61,326 nt of DNA from Bacteroidales bacterium (lineage in GTDB: Bacteria > Bacteroidota > Bacteroidia > Bacteroidales > F082), in the NCBI GenBank assembly GCA_014860665.1, contig JACZJI010000053.1, positions 1 through 61,326 of the forward strand, read 5' to 3'. This document shows positions 45,140-53,442 of the stretch, in pieces. The translations under genes were made by a program, and so were the position numbers. The first letter of the stretch is position 1. Each line of letters opens with the position of its first letter. Below the pieces are notes generated by a model. It did not search any database, had not been told where the DNA came from, and was given only the letters and a program-made list of their open reading frames with translations.

Positions 45140-46777
45140 ATGGAAATGTACAGTAATTTGGAAAGCGTTCCCAGGGCTTATAACGAACCAGTAATGAGTT
45201 ATAAACCAGGGTCTCCTGAGCGTGCTGAAATTAAAGCTATGCTCAAAAAAATGAAATCAGAAGTGATTGACATCCCCATGGTGATCGGTGGGAAAGAAGT
45301 GACTACAGGTGATAAAGCTGCTATTCATCCTCCTCATGAGTTAAAACACACCTTGGGATATTATCATAAAGGCGGTGCCGAACATGTCCAAATGGCTATT
45401 GAAGCTGCTTTAGCAGCTCGTGAGAAATGGGCTTCCATGGCTTGGGAACAGAGAGCCGCTATATTTTTGAGAGTTGCCGATTTGATTAGTGGTCCTTATA
45501 GGGCAAAGATTAATGCTGCAACCATGCTGGGGCAATCAAAAAATATTTTCCAGGCTGAAATTGATTCTGCATGCGAGCTTGCAGATTTCTTCCGCTTTAA
45601 CGTTCAGTACATGACTGAAATCTATAGTCAGCAACCAGGTTCTGCAAAAGGTATCTGGGATCGTTTGGAATATCGTCCTTTAGAAGGTTTTGTTTATGCA
45701 TTGACTCCATTTAACTTTACTTCCATCGCTGGTAACCTTCCTAGTGCACCAGCATTGATGGGTAACGTTGTTGTTTGGAAATGTTCCAATACACAGGTTT
45801 ATTCAGCAAAAGTTATCATGGATATTTTCCGTGAAGCAGGTGTTCCTGATGGCGTTATTAACTTGGTATTTGTTTCCGGACCTGTTGCAGGAAAAGCTGT
45901 GATGGAACATCCTGATTTTGCTGGCTTCCATTTTACCGGTTCAACCGGAGTTTTTCAGCATATATGGAAAACTATAGGTTCCAATATCGCAAAATACAAA
46001 ACCTATCCTCGTATCGTTGGTGAAACAGGTGGTAAGGACTTTGTTATGGTTCATAAATCTGCTAATGTTGATGCAGTTGTCACCGCGTTGGTTAGAGGTG
46101 CCTTTGAATTTCAGGGACAAAAATGTTCAGCAGCTTCCCGTGCCTACATTCCCACCAGCCTATGGCCAGAAATTAAAACCAAACTGGTAAATGAAATCAA
46201 TACTATTAAAATGGGAAACCCGGAAGACTTCACAAACTTCATGAATGCTGTTATTGATGAGGCTTCTTTTGATAAACTTGCCATGTTTATTGATCAGGCT
46301 AAGAAAGATGCTGATGCTGAAATCCTTGTTGGGGGCGGTTATGACAAATCAGAAGGGTATTTTATCCAACCCACTGTTATCCTTACAACAAATCCTCATT
46401 ACATAACTATGGAAGAAGAACTTTTTGGGCCCGTTCTGACTTTGTATGTTTACGAAGATGATGAGTTTGAGGAAACATTGGATATTTTGGATAATACTTC
46501 ACCTTATGCCCTTACAGGTGCTATTTTTGCACAAAGTCGTTGCGCTGTGGAGTTGGCGACTAAGAAACTTGTAAATGCGGCTGGAAACTTCTATGTAAAT
46601 GATAAGCCGACTGGGGCAGTGGTTGGTCAGCAGCCGTTTGGCGGAGCAAGAGCTTCCGGTACAAATGACAAAGCTGGTTCAAGTTTGAACCTGATCCGCT
46701 GGGTTAGCCCAAGGACAATTAAGGAAACTTTTGTTCCTCCTGTGGATTATCGCTATCCTTTCATGGAAGAGGCATAG
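45140..46777 (+). CDS. pruA: L-glutamate gamma-semialdehyde dehydrogenase (P5C dehydrogenase)
   Basis: NAD-dependent oxidation of glutamate semialdehyde to glutamate, the second step of proline and ornithine breakdown, in the cytosol. The 545-residue protein resembles the stand-alone, eukaryote-like form (ALDH4 type) rather than the PutA fusion. Catalytic Cys lies in FQGQKCSAASRAY and the general-base Glu in GETGGKDFVMVH; TPFNFTSIAGNLP and FTGST are cofactor-binding blocks. I start at the ATG at 45140, because the codon before it is TTG. No proline dehydrogenase gene is in the window. A strong terminator lies 18 bp downstream. Confidence 0.95.
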   Translation: MEMYSNLESVPRAYNEPVMSYKPGSPERAEIKAMLKKMKSEVIDIPMVIGGKEVTTGDKAAIHPPHELKHTLGYYHKGGAEHVQMAIEAALAAREKWASMAWEQRAAIFLRVADLISGPYRAKINAATMLGQSKNIFQAEIDSACELADFFRFNVQYMTEIYSQQPGSAKGIWDRLEYRPLEGFVYALTPFNFTSIAGNLPSAPALMGNVVVWKCSNTQVYSAKVIMDIFREAGVPDGVINLVFVSGPVAGKAVMEHPDFAGFHFTGSTGVFQHIWKTIGSNIAKYKTYPRIVGETGGKDFVMVHKSANVDAVVTALVRGAFEFQGQKCSAASRAYIPTSLWPEIKTKLVNEINTIKMGNPEDFTNFMNAVIDEASFDKLAMFIDQAKKDADAEILVGGGYDKSEGYFIQPTVILTTNPHYITMEEELFGPVLTLYVYEDDEFEETLDILDNTSPYALTGAIFAQSRCAVELATKKLVNAAGNFYVNDKPTGAVVGQQPFGGARASGTNDKAGSSLNLIRWVSPRTIKETFVPPVDYRYPFMEEA

Positions 46778-46795
46778 AAATATCTTACAAAATCA

Positions 46796-46829
46796 AAAAA
46801 GCCACTTTTCGGAAGGAAGGTGGCTTTTT
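46796..46829 (+). terminator. Rho-independent terminator of pruA
   Basis: AAAAAGCCAC and GTGGCTTTTT pair through a 14-nt loop, followed by GTTTTT. It starts 18 bp after the pruA stop. Confidence 0.88.
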
Positions 46830-46874
46830 GTTTTTGACTATCTTTGATGACCAATTAATTAAAACGAAAAGGAT

Positions 46875-47291
46875 ATGTCAACAAAAGTAAATGTAACCTG
46901 GAAGGATCAGATGGCATTTGAAGCAAAAGTGGATGGATTTACTATAGCTTTGGATGCGGACGAAAAGGTGGGAGGAAGAAATCTCGGCCCAAGACCAAAA
47001 CCATTAACCCTAGTGTCTCTCGGAGGATGTACTGGAATGGACGTTATTTCTATTCTGGGAAAGATGCGTGTCGAACTGGATTTTTTTGATGTTGAAGTTG
47101 AAGGAGAGCTGTCAGACGAACATCCGAAATATTTCCATTCAATTCACATTAAATACATTTTTAAGGGAAAAGATCTTCCCATGGACAAATTAGAAAAAGC
47201 AGTGACTCTTTCTCAGGAAAGATATTGTGGCGTTAGTGAAATGTTGAGAAAAGCTGCTAAACTGAGTCATGAGATTGTAATTCTAGACTAA
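46875..47291 (+). CDS. OsmC-family protein
   Basis: Cytosolic protein of 138 residues with the OsmC/Ohr fold. The two redox cysteines are in LGGCTGMDVISILGKM (Cys59) and RYCGVSEML (Cys124). Members reduce organic hydroperoxides, or act as thiol proteins of unknown target; the short YhfA-like form seen here is the less characterised group. It has no signal peptide. It lies after the pruA terminator and is followed by a hairpin terminator at 47319. Confidence 0.9.
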   Translation: MSTKVNVTWKDQMAFEAKVDGFTIALDADEKVGGRNLGPRPKPLTLVSLGGCTGMDVISILGKMRVELDFFDVEVEGELSDEHPKYFHSIHIKYIFKGKDLPMDKLEKAVTLSQERYCGVSEMLRKAAKLSHEIVILD

Positions 47292-47318
47292 ACTGAGTTT
47301 AAAATAGAAAAGATGTTG

Positions 47319-47342
47319 AAGCACTCGTTTTATCGAGTGCTT
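47319..47342. terminator. Hairpin terminator between convergent OsmC and NlpC/P60 genes
   Basis: AAGCACTCG and CGAGTGCTT form a perfect 9-bp stem with the loop TTTTAT. A T-rich tract follows on the plus strand and an A-rich tract precedes it, so it may act in both directions. Confidence 0.85.
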
Positions 47343-47353
47343 TTGTATTTTAT

Positions 47354-48130
47354 TTAATAGAGTACTCGTTTTATAAGCCTGAGTTTATGCGTGTACTTTT
47401 CTTTATGGTTGTTGAAAATTCCCTGATGGTCGATTGAGTCAATACGAACGGAACCAGACGCATGTATGATTTGAGTGTTGTTCAAAAGAATGCCTACATG
47501 GACTATTCTTCCTTCCTCATTATCAAAAAAGGCTAAATCGCCTGGTTGTGCTTCGTTAATAAAACCAATAACTTTTCCTACTTGAGCTTGATCCGAACTA
47601 TCCCTTGGCAACTGATAGCCGCTGGCGCGAAATACAATTTCGCTGAACCCTGAACAGTCTAGCCCAAAGTAAGAACGGCCTCCCCATAAATAAGGAACCC
47701 CAATATAACTTTTTGCAACTTTAATCATTTCTTCCACTGATTTTTTTCCTTGGTAGATTTCGGGCGCTGTTTCAAAGTGATAATGGTCATTCTCAATGTT
47801 AAATCCATTTTTGTTATAAAAGGGCAACCGACTCCCGAGACTTAACAGGATAGAACCATTTTTATGGATGGCTTTTAAATATTGATTTATAAGAAAAACA
47901 GGATTTTCTTTAGCAAGGTTTTTATAAACTCCTTCGTCGATTATCTTGATTTGGTTGGAATCTACCCATCCTTCGTATTGATCGCCATCGCTTTGAATAA
48001 AAAACCAGTCTTTTACCTCATCAATAATTTTTACAGTTTCTCCAAAAAGAAGCTGACTAACCATCTGACTCTTATCTGAGGGGTTTTCTCTTACTGGAAT
48101 GACACTTAGAAAGCTTATTCCTGTTTTCAT
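47354..48130 (-). CDS. NlpC/P60 (C40) peptidase with N-terminal SH3-like domains
   Basis: Predicted gamma-D-glutamyl-diamino-acid endopeptidase acting on peptidoglycan peptides, 258 residues. The catalytic Cys lies in DCSGFSEIVFRASG, the His in RIVHVGILL and the polar third residue in QIIHASG. WGGRSYFGL precedes the Cys as in the family. About 120 N-terminal residues form SH3b-like domains (VKDWFFIQSDGDQYEGWV). No signal peptide is visible, so it may work on imported muropeptides in the cytosol, as Bacteroides orthologues of this architecture are thought to do. It is divergent from the 7TM-HD gene with 62 bp between. Confidence 0.9.
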   Translation of the reverse strand: MKTGISFLSVIPVRENPSDKSQMVSQLLFGETVKIIDEVKDWFFIQSDGDQYEGWVDSNQIKIIDEGVYKNLAKENPVFLINQYLKAIHKNGSILLSLGSRLPFYNKNGFNIENDHYHFETAPEIYQGKKSVEEMIKVAKSYIGVPYLWGGRSYFGLDCSGFSEIVFRASGYQLPRDSSDQAQVGKVIGFINEAQPGDLAFFDNEEGRIVHVGILLNNTQIIHASGSVRIDSIDHQGIFNNHKEKYTHKLRLIKRVLY

Positions 48131-48167
48131 AATTTTTATTAAGTTTAATTAGCGCAATAAGTTTTAT

Positions 48168-48175
48168 TACTTTTG
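48168..48175 (+). promoter_or_regulatory. -7 box of the 7TM-HD gene
   Basis: TACTTTTG, 17 bp before the ATG at 48193, in the 62-bp divergent spacer. Confidence 0.45.
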
Positions 48176-48192
48176 TGCCGTAAATAAGATTT

Positions 48193-50268
48193 ATGAAATC
48201 TTTTTTTTCAAAAATACAACAAAAATCCCACGAGATTGTCCGCATTCTTAGCTTCATAGTCGCTGTGGTGATATTGGTTTTTGTGAGTCCGCACGAATTG
48301 ATGTTTAAATATGAATTTCGGATCGGAAAGCCATGGAACCACAAAGATTTGTATGCCCCATTTGATTTTTCAATTTATAAGACTCAGGAGGCTCTGGCAA
48401 AAGAAAAGTCAGATGCTATCCAAAACGTTAAGCCTTATTTTCAATATGATGCCCAGGCGACAAAAGAGGGGCGGAGTATTTTGATTAATGAGTTTGGTTC
48501 AAACTGGTCTGCCATCAACAAGAATAAAGATCATAAAATCAGTGCTCAGGATTCGATCACATATCTTGATGCTATGCTTTCTGTTTACGACCAGGTGGAA
48601 AAAGGAGTTGTTCGTTTGAATCCTATCATTGAGGGCAAGGAAGGAAGTTTTCAAATTAACCTTATTAAGGACAATCAGGTGCATTTGGTGAATCTTTCTC
48701 AGCTATATACTGTGAAAGAGGCAGATGATTATGCATTAAAGAGCCTTCGTGAGCTAAACAGTCCTGACAGTTCAATGCTTTATACTTTGATTAATAACTC
48801 GTTGGTTCAGAATGTAATATTTGATAAAAATAAAACTGATCTGGTTATTAACGAAATGTTGTCCTCGATTTCACCTACTATTGGTTTGGTGCAAAAGGGG
48901 GAATTAATTATTTCACAAGGGGAACTGGTCACAGCTCAGAAATATCAAATCCTGATGTCCCTGAAAAAAGAATATGAGCAGGAATTAGGTACAACTGATG
49001 CATCGAAATATGTTTTCGGAGGTAGTACTGTGCTGATTTTGCTTTTATTCTTTATCGAATACATGTTTTTGAGGGCGTTTGTTCGCTCTATTTTTGATGA
49101 GTTAAGGAATTTGCATTTGTTGTTGGGTACGCAGGTAGCGCTTCTGGTATCTTCATTTCTTATTTTTAGTAATTATCCGACATGGAGCTATCTGATCCCC
49201 TATGCGTTGCTTCCTGTTATCGTTGCGACTTTCCTGGAACGGCGAGGTTCGCTTATTGTATATCTGATTACTTTGATGATATTGGGATTTTATGCCCCCA
49301 ACAGTTTTGAATTCTTCTATACGCAGTTTACAACTGGTTTTGTAGCTGTTTTGTCAGTAGGTCAGCTTTCCAAACGTTGGCATCTCTTAAGGGCTACTCT
49401 GTTTGTTTTCCTGACTTACATGATTGTTTATTTCAGTATGCTTTTGGTTCAACAGGGTTCATTTTCAAATATATCCATAAGGTTTATTATGATGCTGGGA
49501 GGAAGTTCGTTATTGATTCTTTTGGCATTCCCGATCATTTTCATTTATGAGAAAATGTTTGGAATGATCACACAGTTGACATTACTCGAACTATCTAATA
49601 CGAACAATCCGTTATTAAGGGAACTTGCAGAGAAGGCTCCGGGTACTTTCCAACACTCCATGCAGGTTGCCAACCTGGCTTCGGAAGTACTTTACGTAAT
49701 TGGTGGAGATGCTTTGCTTGCAAGAACAGGTTCGTTGTACCACGACATTGGTAAAATGGAACATCCTTTATATTTTGTTGAGAATCAGCCGGCCGGATAT
49801 AATCCACATGATGATTTAAGTTATGAAGAAAGTGCCAAAATTATTATTGGTCATGTTCTCACAGGAATTGAAATGGCGCGAAAGGCGCATCTTCCGGAGC
49901 AGATTCTCGATTTTATAAGAACGCACCATGGAACCCGCCGTGTGGAGTATTTCTACAGATTAGAGCGTAAGCAAAATCCTGGTCTGGAAGTCGATGAAAC
50001 TGAATTCAGATATCATGGGCCGGTACCATTCTCAAGAGAAACTGCCGTGGTAATGATGGCTGACTCGGTTGAGGCAGCTTCAAGGAGTCTGGTTGCTCCT
50101 AATGAACAGAAAATTAATGATCTGGTGGAATTAATCATTGGTTCAATGATAGAAACGAATCAGTTCAGTAATGCGCCTATCACTTTACGTGAAATTACCA
50201 TTGCTAAAAAGGTATTGAAACGAAAATTGCTTCATATTCATCATGTAAGGATTGCTTATCCTGATTGA
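48193..50268 (+). CDS. 7TM-HD membrane phosphohydrolase (PgpH-like cyclic-di-AMP phosphodiesterase)
   Basis: Membrane phosphodiesterase of 691 residues with the PgpH layout. An N-terminal TM (about 20-36) is followed by an extracytoplasmic 7TMR-HDED-like domain (about 45-270). A block of about seven TM segments (about 275-465) leads to a cytoplasmic HD domain. HD motif residues are HSMQVANLA and YHDIGKMEHP (His517, Asp518), then GHVLTGIE and IRTHHGT. PgpH cleaves c-di-AMP in Firmicutes. The presence of this gene implies c-di-AMP signalling here, but no diadenylate cyclase is in the window. It converges on wbqC-like with a 13-bp overlap. Confidence 0.92.
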   Translation: MKSFFSKIQQKSHEIVRILSFIVAVVILVFVSPHELMFKYEFRIGKPWNHKDLYAPFDFSIYKTQEALAKEKSDAIQNVKPYFQYDAQATKEGRSILINEFGSNWSAINKNKDHKISAQDSITYLDAMLSVYDQVEKGVVRLNPIIEGKEGSFQINLIKDNQVHLVNLSQLYTVKEADDYALKSLRELNSPDSSMLYTLINNSLVQNVIFDKNKTDLVINEMLSSISPTIGLVQKGELIISQGELVTAQKYQILMSLKKEYEQELGTTDASKYVFGGSTVLILLLFFIEYMFLRAFVRSIFDELRNLHLLLGTQVALLVSSFLIFSNYPTWSYLIPYALLPVIVATFLERRGSLIVYLITLMILGFYAPNSFEFFYTQFTTGFVAVLSVGQLSKRWHLLRATLFVFLTYMIVYFSMLLVQQGSFSNISIRFIMMLGGSSLLILLAFPIIFIYEKMFGMITQLTLLELSNTNNPLLRELAEKAPGTFQHSMQVANLASEVLYVIGGDALLARTGSLYHDIGKMEHPLYFVENQPAGYNPHDDLSYEESAKIIIGHVLTGIEMARKAHLPEQILDFIRTHHGTRRVEYFYRLERKQNPGLEVDETEFRYHGPVPFSRETAVVMMADSVEAASRSLVAPNEQKINDLVELIIGSMIETNQFSNAPITLREITIAKKVLKRKLLHIHHVRIAYPD

Positions 50269-50915
50269 TTATTTCCCTGAAGTTTATCAAAAGTAAAATT
50301 TTCGAGGTAGGCTTTGCTTTCACTTCCCAAATTGAAGAGTAGATCCAATATACTTAGGTTTGGAATGAATCCTTTTCTGTCAGAAAAAACCTGAATATAA
50401 GATGGAAAATCAGCAATAAAATTTTCTCTTTTAGGACTGATTTCGTTTCGTAAATCAATGATATTATCCGTTTCCCATTCGAATTGTTCTGTAAAGGAAA
50501 TTAGAGGTCTAATGCCTATTAAATCAGAAACTTTCAAAATGATTTTAAGATTTAGATCGAAGAGATTATCATACTTTCCTGAAAGAAATTCTCTTAAATC
50601 ATCTTTATAATATAAATAAAATGGAGAGGATTCGTAAGCAGACTGAATAGCCCGCCAGTGCTTAATATACCATTTATCTTCGTTTCGCAACAGAACTTGT
50701 TTGGTTGATGTGTGGTTTCCCTGTGGTTTTGTCACAGGAATTGATAGTGGCATTGTTCCCTTTTCCGAAAATATCTCACATCGGTTTCTGTAAGATTGTT
50801 TTTTGTATGTCTCATGCTGTTCGATAATGACGCGAAAACTTGATAGCAGCGCAAAGTATTCAACAGGAGGAAAATAGGCGGTAGAAAGAAGTATAGGGTT
50901 ATTATCTTTTAGCAT
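50256..50915 (-). CDS. WbqC-family protein
   Basis: Protein of 219 residues matching the WbqC-like family throughout: LLSTAYFPPVEYFALL at the start, SYRNRCEIFSEKG, LSIPVTKP, and WRAIQSAYESSPFYLYYKDDL. Members occur in O-antigen clusters and, in Bacteroidota, as stand-alone genes. Their biochemical role is not established, although some act in amino-sugar modification pathways. No polysaccharide genes flank it. The 3' end overlaps the convergent 7TM-HD gene by 13 bp. On the minus strand TTACTTTG ends 4 bp before the ATG, a one-mismatch -7 box, so it may be another leaderless gene. Confidence 0.85.
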   Translation of the reverse strand: MLKDNNPILLSTAYFPPVEYFALLSSFRVIIEQHETYKKQSYRNRCEIFSEKGTMPLSIPVTKPQGNHTSTKQVLLRNEDKWYIKHWRAIQSAYESSPFYLYYKDDLREFLSGKYDNLFDLNLKIILKVSDLIGIRPLISFTEQFEWETDNIIDLRNEISPKRENFIADFPSYIQVFSDRKGFIPNLSILDLLFNLGSESKAYLENFTFDKLQGNNQSG

Positions 50916-50982
50916 GATGCAAAGTAAATGGAAGTATTATTGTTTTCCAAACGATTGTTTTAAACTTTGATGAAATCACAAA

Positions 50983-51013
50983 AAAAGGCTGCAAACATTG
51001 TTTGCAGCCTTTT
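50983..51013 (-). terminator. Strong terminator of the thioredoxin pair
   Basis: AAAAGGCTGCAAAC and GTTTGCAGCCTTTT form a perfect 14-bp stem around a 3-nt loop, 18 bp beyond the thioredoxin stop on the minus strand, with A/T tracts on both sides. Confidence 0.9.
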
Positions 51014-51030
51014 AAAATTAATTTCTAAAA

Positions 51031-51402
51031 TTATTTTGCATCCTGATTTTTCAGGTTCAACAATACATCGTCGATAGCTTGAATTAAAGTTTCTTTTGGT
51101 AAAGCTCCAACTGCCATCTGAGGTTGACCTTCTGAAGGGCAGAACAGCATGGAAGGTATACTTCTGATACCAAAAGCTGAAGCCAGTTCCACTTCCTGTT
51201 CTGTATTTACTTTGTAAATATTGATTTTTCCTTCATAAACCTTTGAAAGTTCTTCGAGAATAGGAGCTACCATTTTACAAGGCTGACACCAGTCTGCATA
51301 AAAGTCGATGATGCAGGGCAGTTTACCTTCAAATTTCCAGTCCTTGTTTTGTTCGTAGTTAAATACTTTTTCGAAAAAAGTTTCTTTTGTTAAATGTTCC
51401 AT
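51031..51402 (-). CDS. Thioredoxin, cytosolic
   Basis: Thiol-disulfide reductant of 123 residues with a complete thioredoxin fold. The active site is WCQPC (Cys39, Cys42) in FYADWCQPCKMV; glutamine replaces the usual glycine. The cis-Pro lies in IRSIPSMLF. A third cysteine, Cys30, precedes the active site. No signal peptide is present. It lies 28 bp downstream of a lipoprotein thioredoxin that shares its sequence for most of its length, so the pair looks like a tandem duplication with one copy exported. A strong terminator follows at 50983-51013. Confidence 0.93.
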   Translation of the reverse strand: MEHLTKETFFEKVFNYEQNKDWKFEGKLPCIIDFYADWCQPCKMVAPILEELSKVYEGKINIYKVNTEQEVELASAFGIRSIPSMLFCPSEGQPQMAVGALPKETLIQAIDDVLLNLKNQDAK

Positions 51403-51430
51403 TTTGATGTTGATGCTATATGTTTTAAAA

Positions 51431-51931
51431 TTATTTAGTTGCTTGTTGTTTAATCAAATGCTCATTAATGATATTGATGTAAGTGTCGTGTGGTAAAAGT
51501 CCGACCTGCATCATAGGTTTCCCTTTTTCTGGAATGAATAAAACGGCAGGAATACTTTGAATTCTGAACACGGCAGCAAGTTTTTGTTGTTGATCTACAT
51601 TCACTTTATAGAATCTTACTTTACCATTGTATGTCTTGGCCATTTCGTCCATGATAGGAGCAACTCTTTTGCAAGGACCACACCAGTCTGCGTAAAAGTC
51701 AATAACACAAGGTTCATCTCCTTCATAAACCCACTCTCTGGGGTTCTTTTCAAAATTCCAGACTTTAGTCAAAAAGTCATTGTAAGTGAGTTGTTCTGGT
51801 TTAATGTCAGTAGTAGCTGTTTCTGTTTTATTAGCTTCTGACTGCCCCTGTTTCTGATTCCCTTTCATATTGGTGCAACCCAAAAATAAGAAGGCAGCAG
51901 ACAAGGCTATGATGAAACTGATCTTTTTCAT
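51431..51931 (-). CDS. Thioredoxin-domain lipoprotein
   Basis: Envelope thioredoxin of 166 residues. The signal ends in LFLGC, a good lipobox with Cys19 as the lipidated residue. A polar linker (about 20-48) precedes the thioredoxin domain, whose active site is canonical WCGPC (Cys84, Cys87) in FYADWCGPCKRV; the cis-Pro lies in IQSIPAVLF. It probably reduces periplasmic disulfides or delivers electrons there. It is the first gene of a two-thioredoxin unit. The -7 box TATCTTTG at 51973-51966 on the minus strand lies 34 bp upstream. Confidence 0.93.
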   Translation of the reverse strand: MKKISFIIALSAAFLFLGCTNMKGNQKQGQSEANKTETATTDIKPEQLTYNDFLTKVWNFEKNPREWVYEGDEPCVIDFYADWCGPCKRVAPIMDEMAKTYNGKVRFYKVNVDQQQKLAAVFRIQSIPAVLFIPEKGKPMMQVGLLPHDTYINIINEHLIKQQATK

Positions 51932-51965
51932 GAGGTGATAGTTTAGTTATTCATTTTTTAGGCGG

Positions 51966-51973
51966 CAAAGATA
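51966..51973 (-). promoter_or_regulatory. -7 box of the thioredoxin pair
   Basis: TATCTTTG on the minus strand, 34 bp before the lipoprotein start, back to back with the box at 52014 for the zinc-ribbon gene. Confidence 0.55.
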
Positions 51974-52013
51974 AAAATTATTTTACCATAGCGCTTAAAT
52001 ATCACTAAAATTT

Positions 52014-52021
52014 TATTTTTG
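52014..52021 (+). promoter_or_regulatory. -7 box of the zinc-ribbon gene
   Basis: TATTTTTG, an exact strong -7 form, 47 bp before the ATG at 52069. It shows the stand-alone transposase-like gene has its own promoter. Confidence 0.55.
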
Positions 52022-52068
52022 CACTCTTAAAACTTACAAACTTAACAACTGTTGTAAGATACAATTAA

Positions 52069-52542
52069 ATGGAACAAGAATTAAAGATTGAAATAGAGCG
52101 GTTTTCTAAACGTTTTGCAAACGATGAAAGCTGTCTGAAATTTCTCGAACAGATAAAATGGGAGGAGGGATTTGTTTGTCCGAATTGTGGACATACGAAT
52201 TATTGTAAGGGGGCTACGTCTCATTCAAGGCGATGCACACGGTGTAAGAAGGATATTTCTCCAATGGCGAATACTTTGTTTCATCGATGCCGAATTCCTC
52301 TTACGGTTGCATTTAAAATGGCTTATCTTACCTGTAAATTTCCGGATATTTCATCTTATGCATTAAACAAAGAATTTAATGTCCGCAGAATGACTTGCTA
52401 TAATTTTCAGCGAAAAGTACGTTCATGTCTTGATGAAGGTAAACACGATATTTTTGTAAAAGCTTTGGTAAGTACTTTATCTTCCGGAACGGATCGCCTT
52501 CAGAGCGATGCGGTCGACAAGGCCGGGAACGATAAGCTTTAG
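52069..52542 (+). CDS. IS1595-type transposase zinc-ribbon protein lacking the catalytic domain
   Basis: Protein of 157 residues that matches only the N-terminal part of IS1595-family transposases. The zinc ribbon is CPNCG (about residue 39) and CTRCKKDISPMANTLF (about residues 60-75), followed by the helical region PLTVAFKMAYLTCK and a putative HTH (ISSYALNKEFNVRRMTCYNF). The DDE catalytic domain of the roughly 300-residue transposases is absent. No terminal inverted repeats or target duplication were seen around it. It has a good promoter and an intact frame, so it looks like a retained, possibly DNA-binding protein rather than a decaying element. Its last 66 bp overlap the convergent SDR gene. 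Confidence 0.75.
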   Translation: MEQELKIEIERFSKRFANDESCLKFLEQIKWEEGFVCPNCGHTNYCKGATSHSRRCTRCKKDISPMANTLFHRCRIPLTVAFKMAYLTCKFPDISSYALNKEFNVRRMTCYNFQRKVRSCLDEGKHDIFVKALVSTLSSGTDRLQSDAVDKAGNDKL

Positions 52543-53286
52543 CCACATCCCCAATTTTCCGCGAAGAGTCATTACAACTTCCCGTTTTCTGGAAACAATA
52601 GCTGGTATCATCAGATCAACACATTTTTCCACGGACATCACTTCATTTTCTTTTACCGGACTTTTGCCAATGGGTTTCCCATCGCCACCCATCGCTCTTT
52701 GTCTGACCTCTGAGGAAACAAAGCCCGGGTAAATCATTGTAACACTTACACCAGATTCTTTTAATTCCACACGAAGTGTATCGAAAAATCCTGCCATGGC
52801 GTGTTTACTAGCACCATATCCACTACGGGTAGGAATACCGGCTTTTCCGGTCAGGCTAGAAACGCCAACGAGGCGTCCTTTGCTTTTTTTGATGTAAGGC
52901 AGGGAATAATGCGTGCAGTAAACACTACCGAAATAATTTACCTGCATGATCTTTTCCATAATTTTTAAATCTGTAACCTCTTCGAAATATGCCCACATGG
53001 TAATACCGGCATTGTTCACCAGAACATCGATTTTTCCATAGGTTTCTACACATTTATCGACAAGATTCTTACATTGTTTCTCATCAGCGACGTCTGTGGG
53101 AATAGAAATGGCTTTTCCTCCCAGTGAGCGACACTTCTCTGCAACGACTTCCAACCTTGTTTTGTCTCTGGCTGCCAATGCAAGCCATGCACCTTCTTTT
53201 GCATAACGAAATGCAAGCTCTTTGCCGATACCGGAAGATGCGCCTGTAATGATTACAGCATGATCTTTCATCGAAAACCTGGTCAT
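52477..53286 (-). CDS. Short-chain dehydrogenase/reductase (classical SDR)
   Basis: NAD(P)-dependent oxidoreductase of 269 residues. The cofactor motif TGASSGIG is at about residues 15-22, NNAG follows, and the active site shows Ser in VSSLTG and YxxxK as YGASKHA. The extended C-terminal region (about 205-269, with LMIPAIVSRKREVVMTLRGKLG, quoted in part) suggests a steroid- or lipid-type SDR, possibly membrane-associated. The substrate is unknown. The ATG at 53286 adds five residues to one at 53271. Its 3' end overlaps the zinc-ribbon gene by 66 bp on the opposite strand. Confidence 0.88.
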   Translation of the reverse strand: MTRFSMKDHAVIITGASSGIGKELAFRYAKEGAWLALAARDKTRLEVVAEKCRSLGGKAISIPTDVADEKQCKNLVDKCVETYGKIDVLVNNAGITMWAYFEEVTDLKIMEKIMQVNYFGSVYCTHYSLPYIKKSKGRLVGVSSLTGKAGIPTRSGYGASKHAMAGFFDTLRVELKESGVSVTMIYPGFVSSEVRQRAMGGDGKPIGKSPVKENEVMSVEKCVDLMIPAIVSRKREVVMTLRGKLGMWLKLIVPGLVDRIALKAIRSGR

Positions 53287-53422
53287 GAGATAATTTTTAT
53301 TGCTAATTTAATCTTTTTGGAATAAGTTAACATTTGATTTATCATCTCATGTTCTTTCTCAAATTATCTTTCGGAGTAATTTTTTTGGTGATGAGAGCCA
53401 AAATAAAGAAAGCAAAATTCCC

Positions 53423-53430
53423 TATTTTTG
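53423..53430 (+). promoter_or_regulatory. -7 box of the sigma-54 activator gene
   Basis: TATTTTTG, 12 bp before the ATG at 53443. It overlaps the longer open frame at 53428, which supports the downstream start. Confidence 0.6.
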
Positions 53431-53442
53431 AAGAAAAAAGAT

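Noticed and set aside
52069..52542. Complete insertion sequence
   Set aside because: No DDE domain, terminal inverted repeats or target-site duplication could be found around the zinc-ribbon gene.
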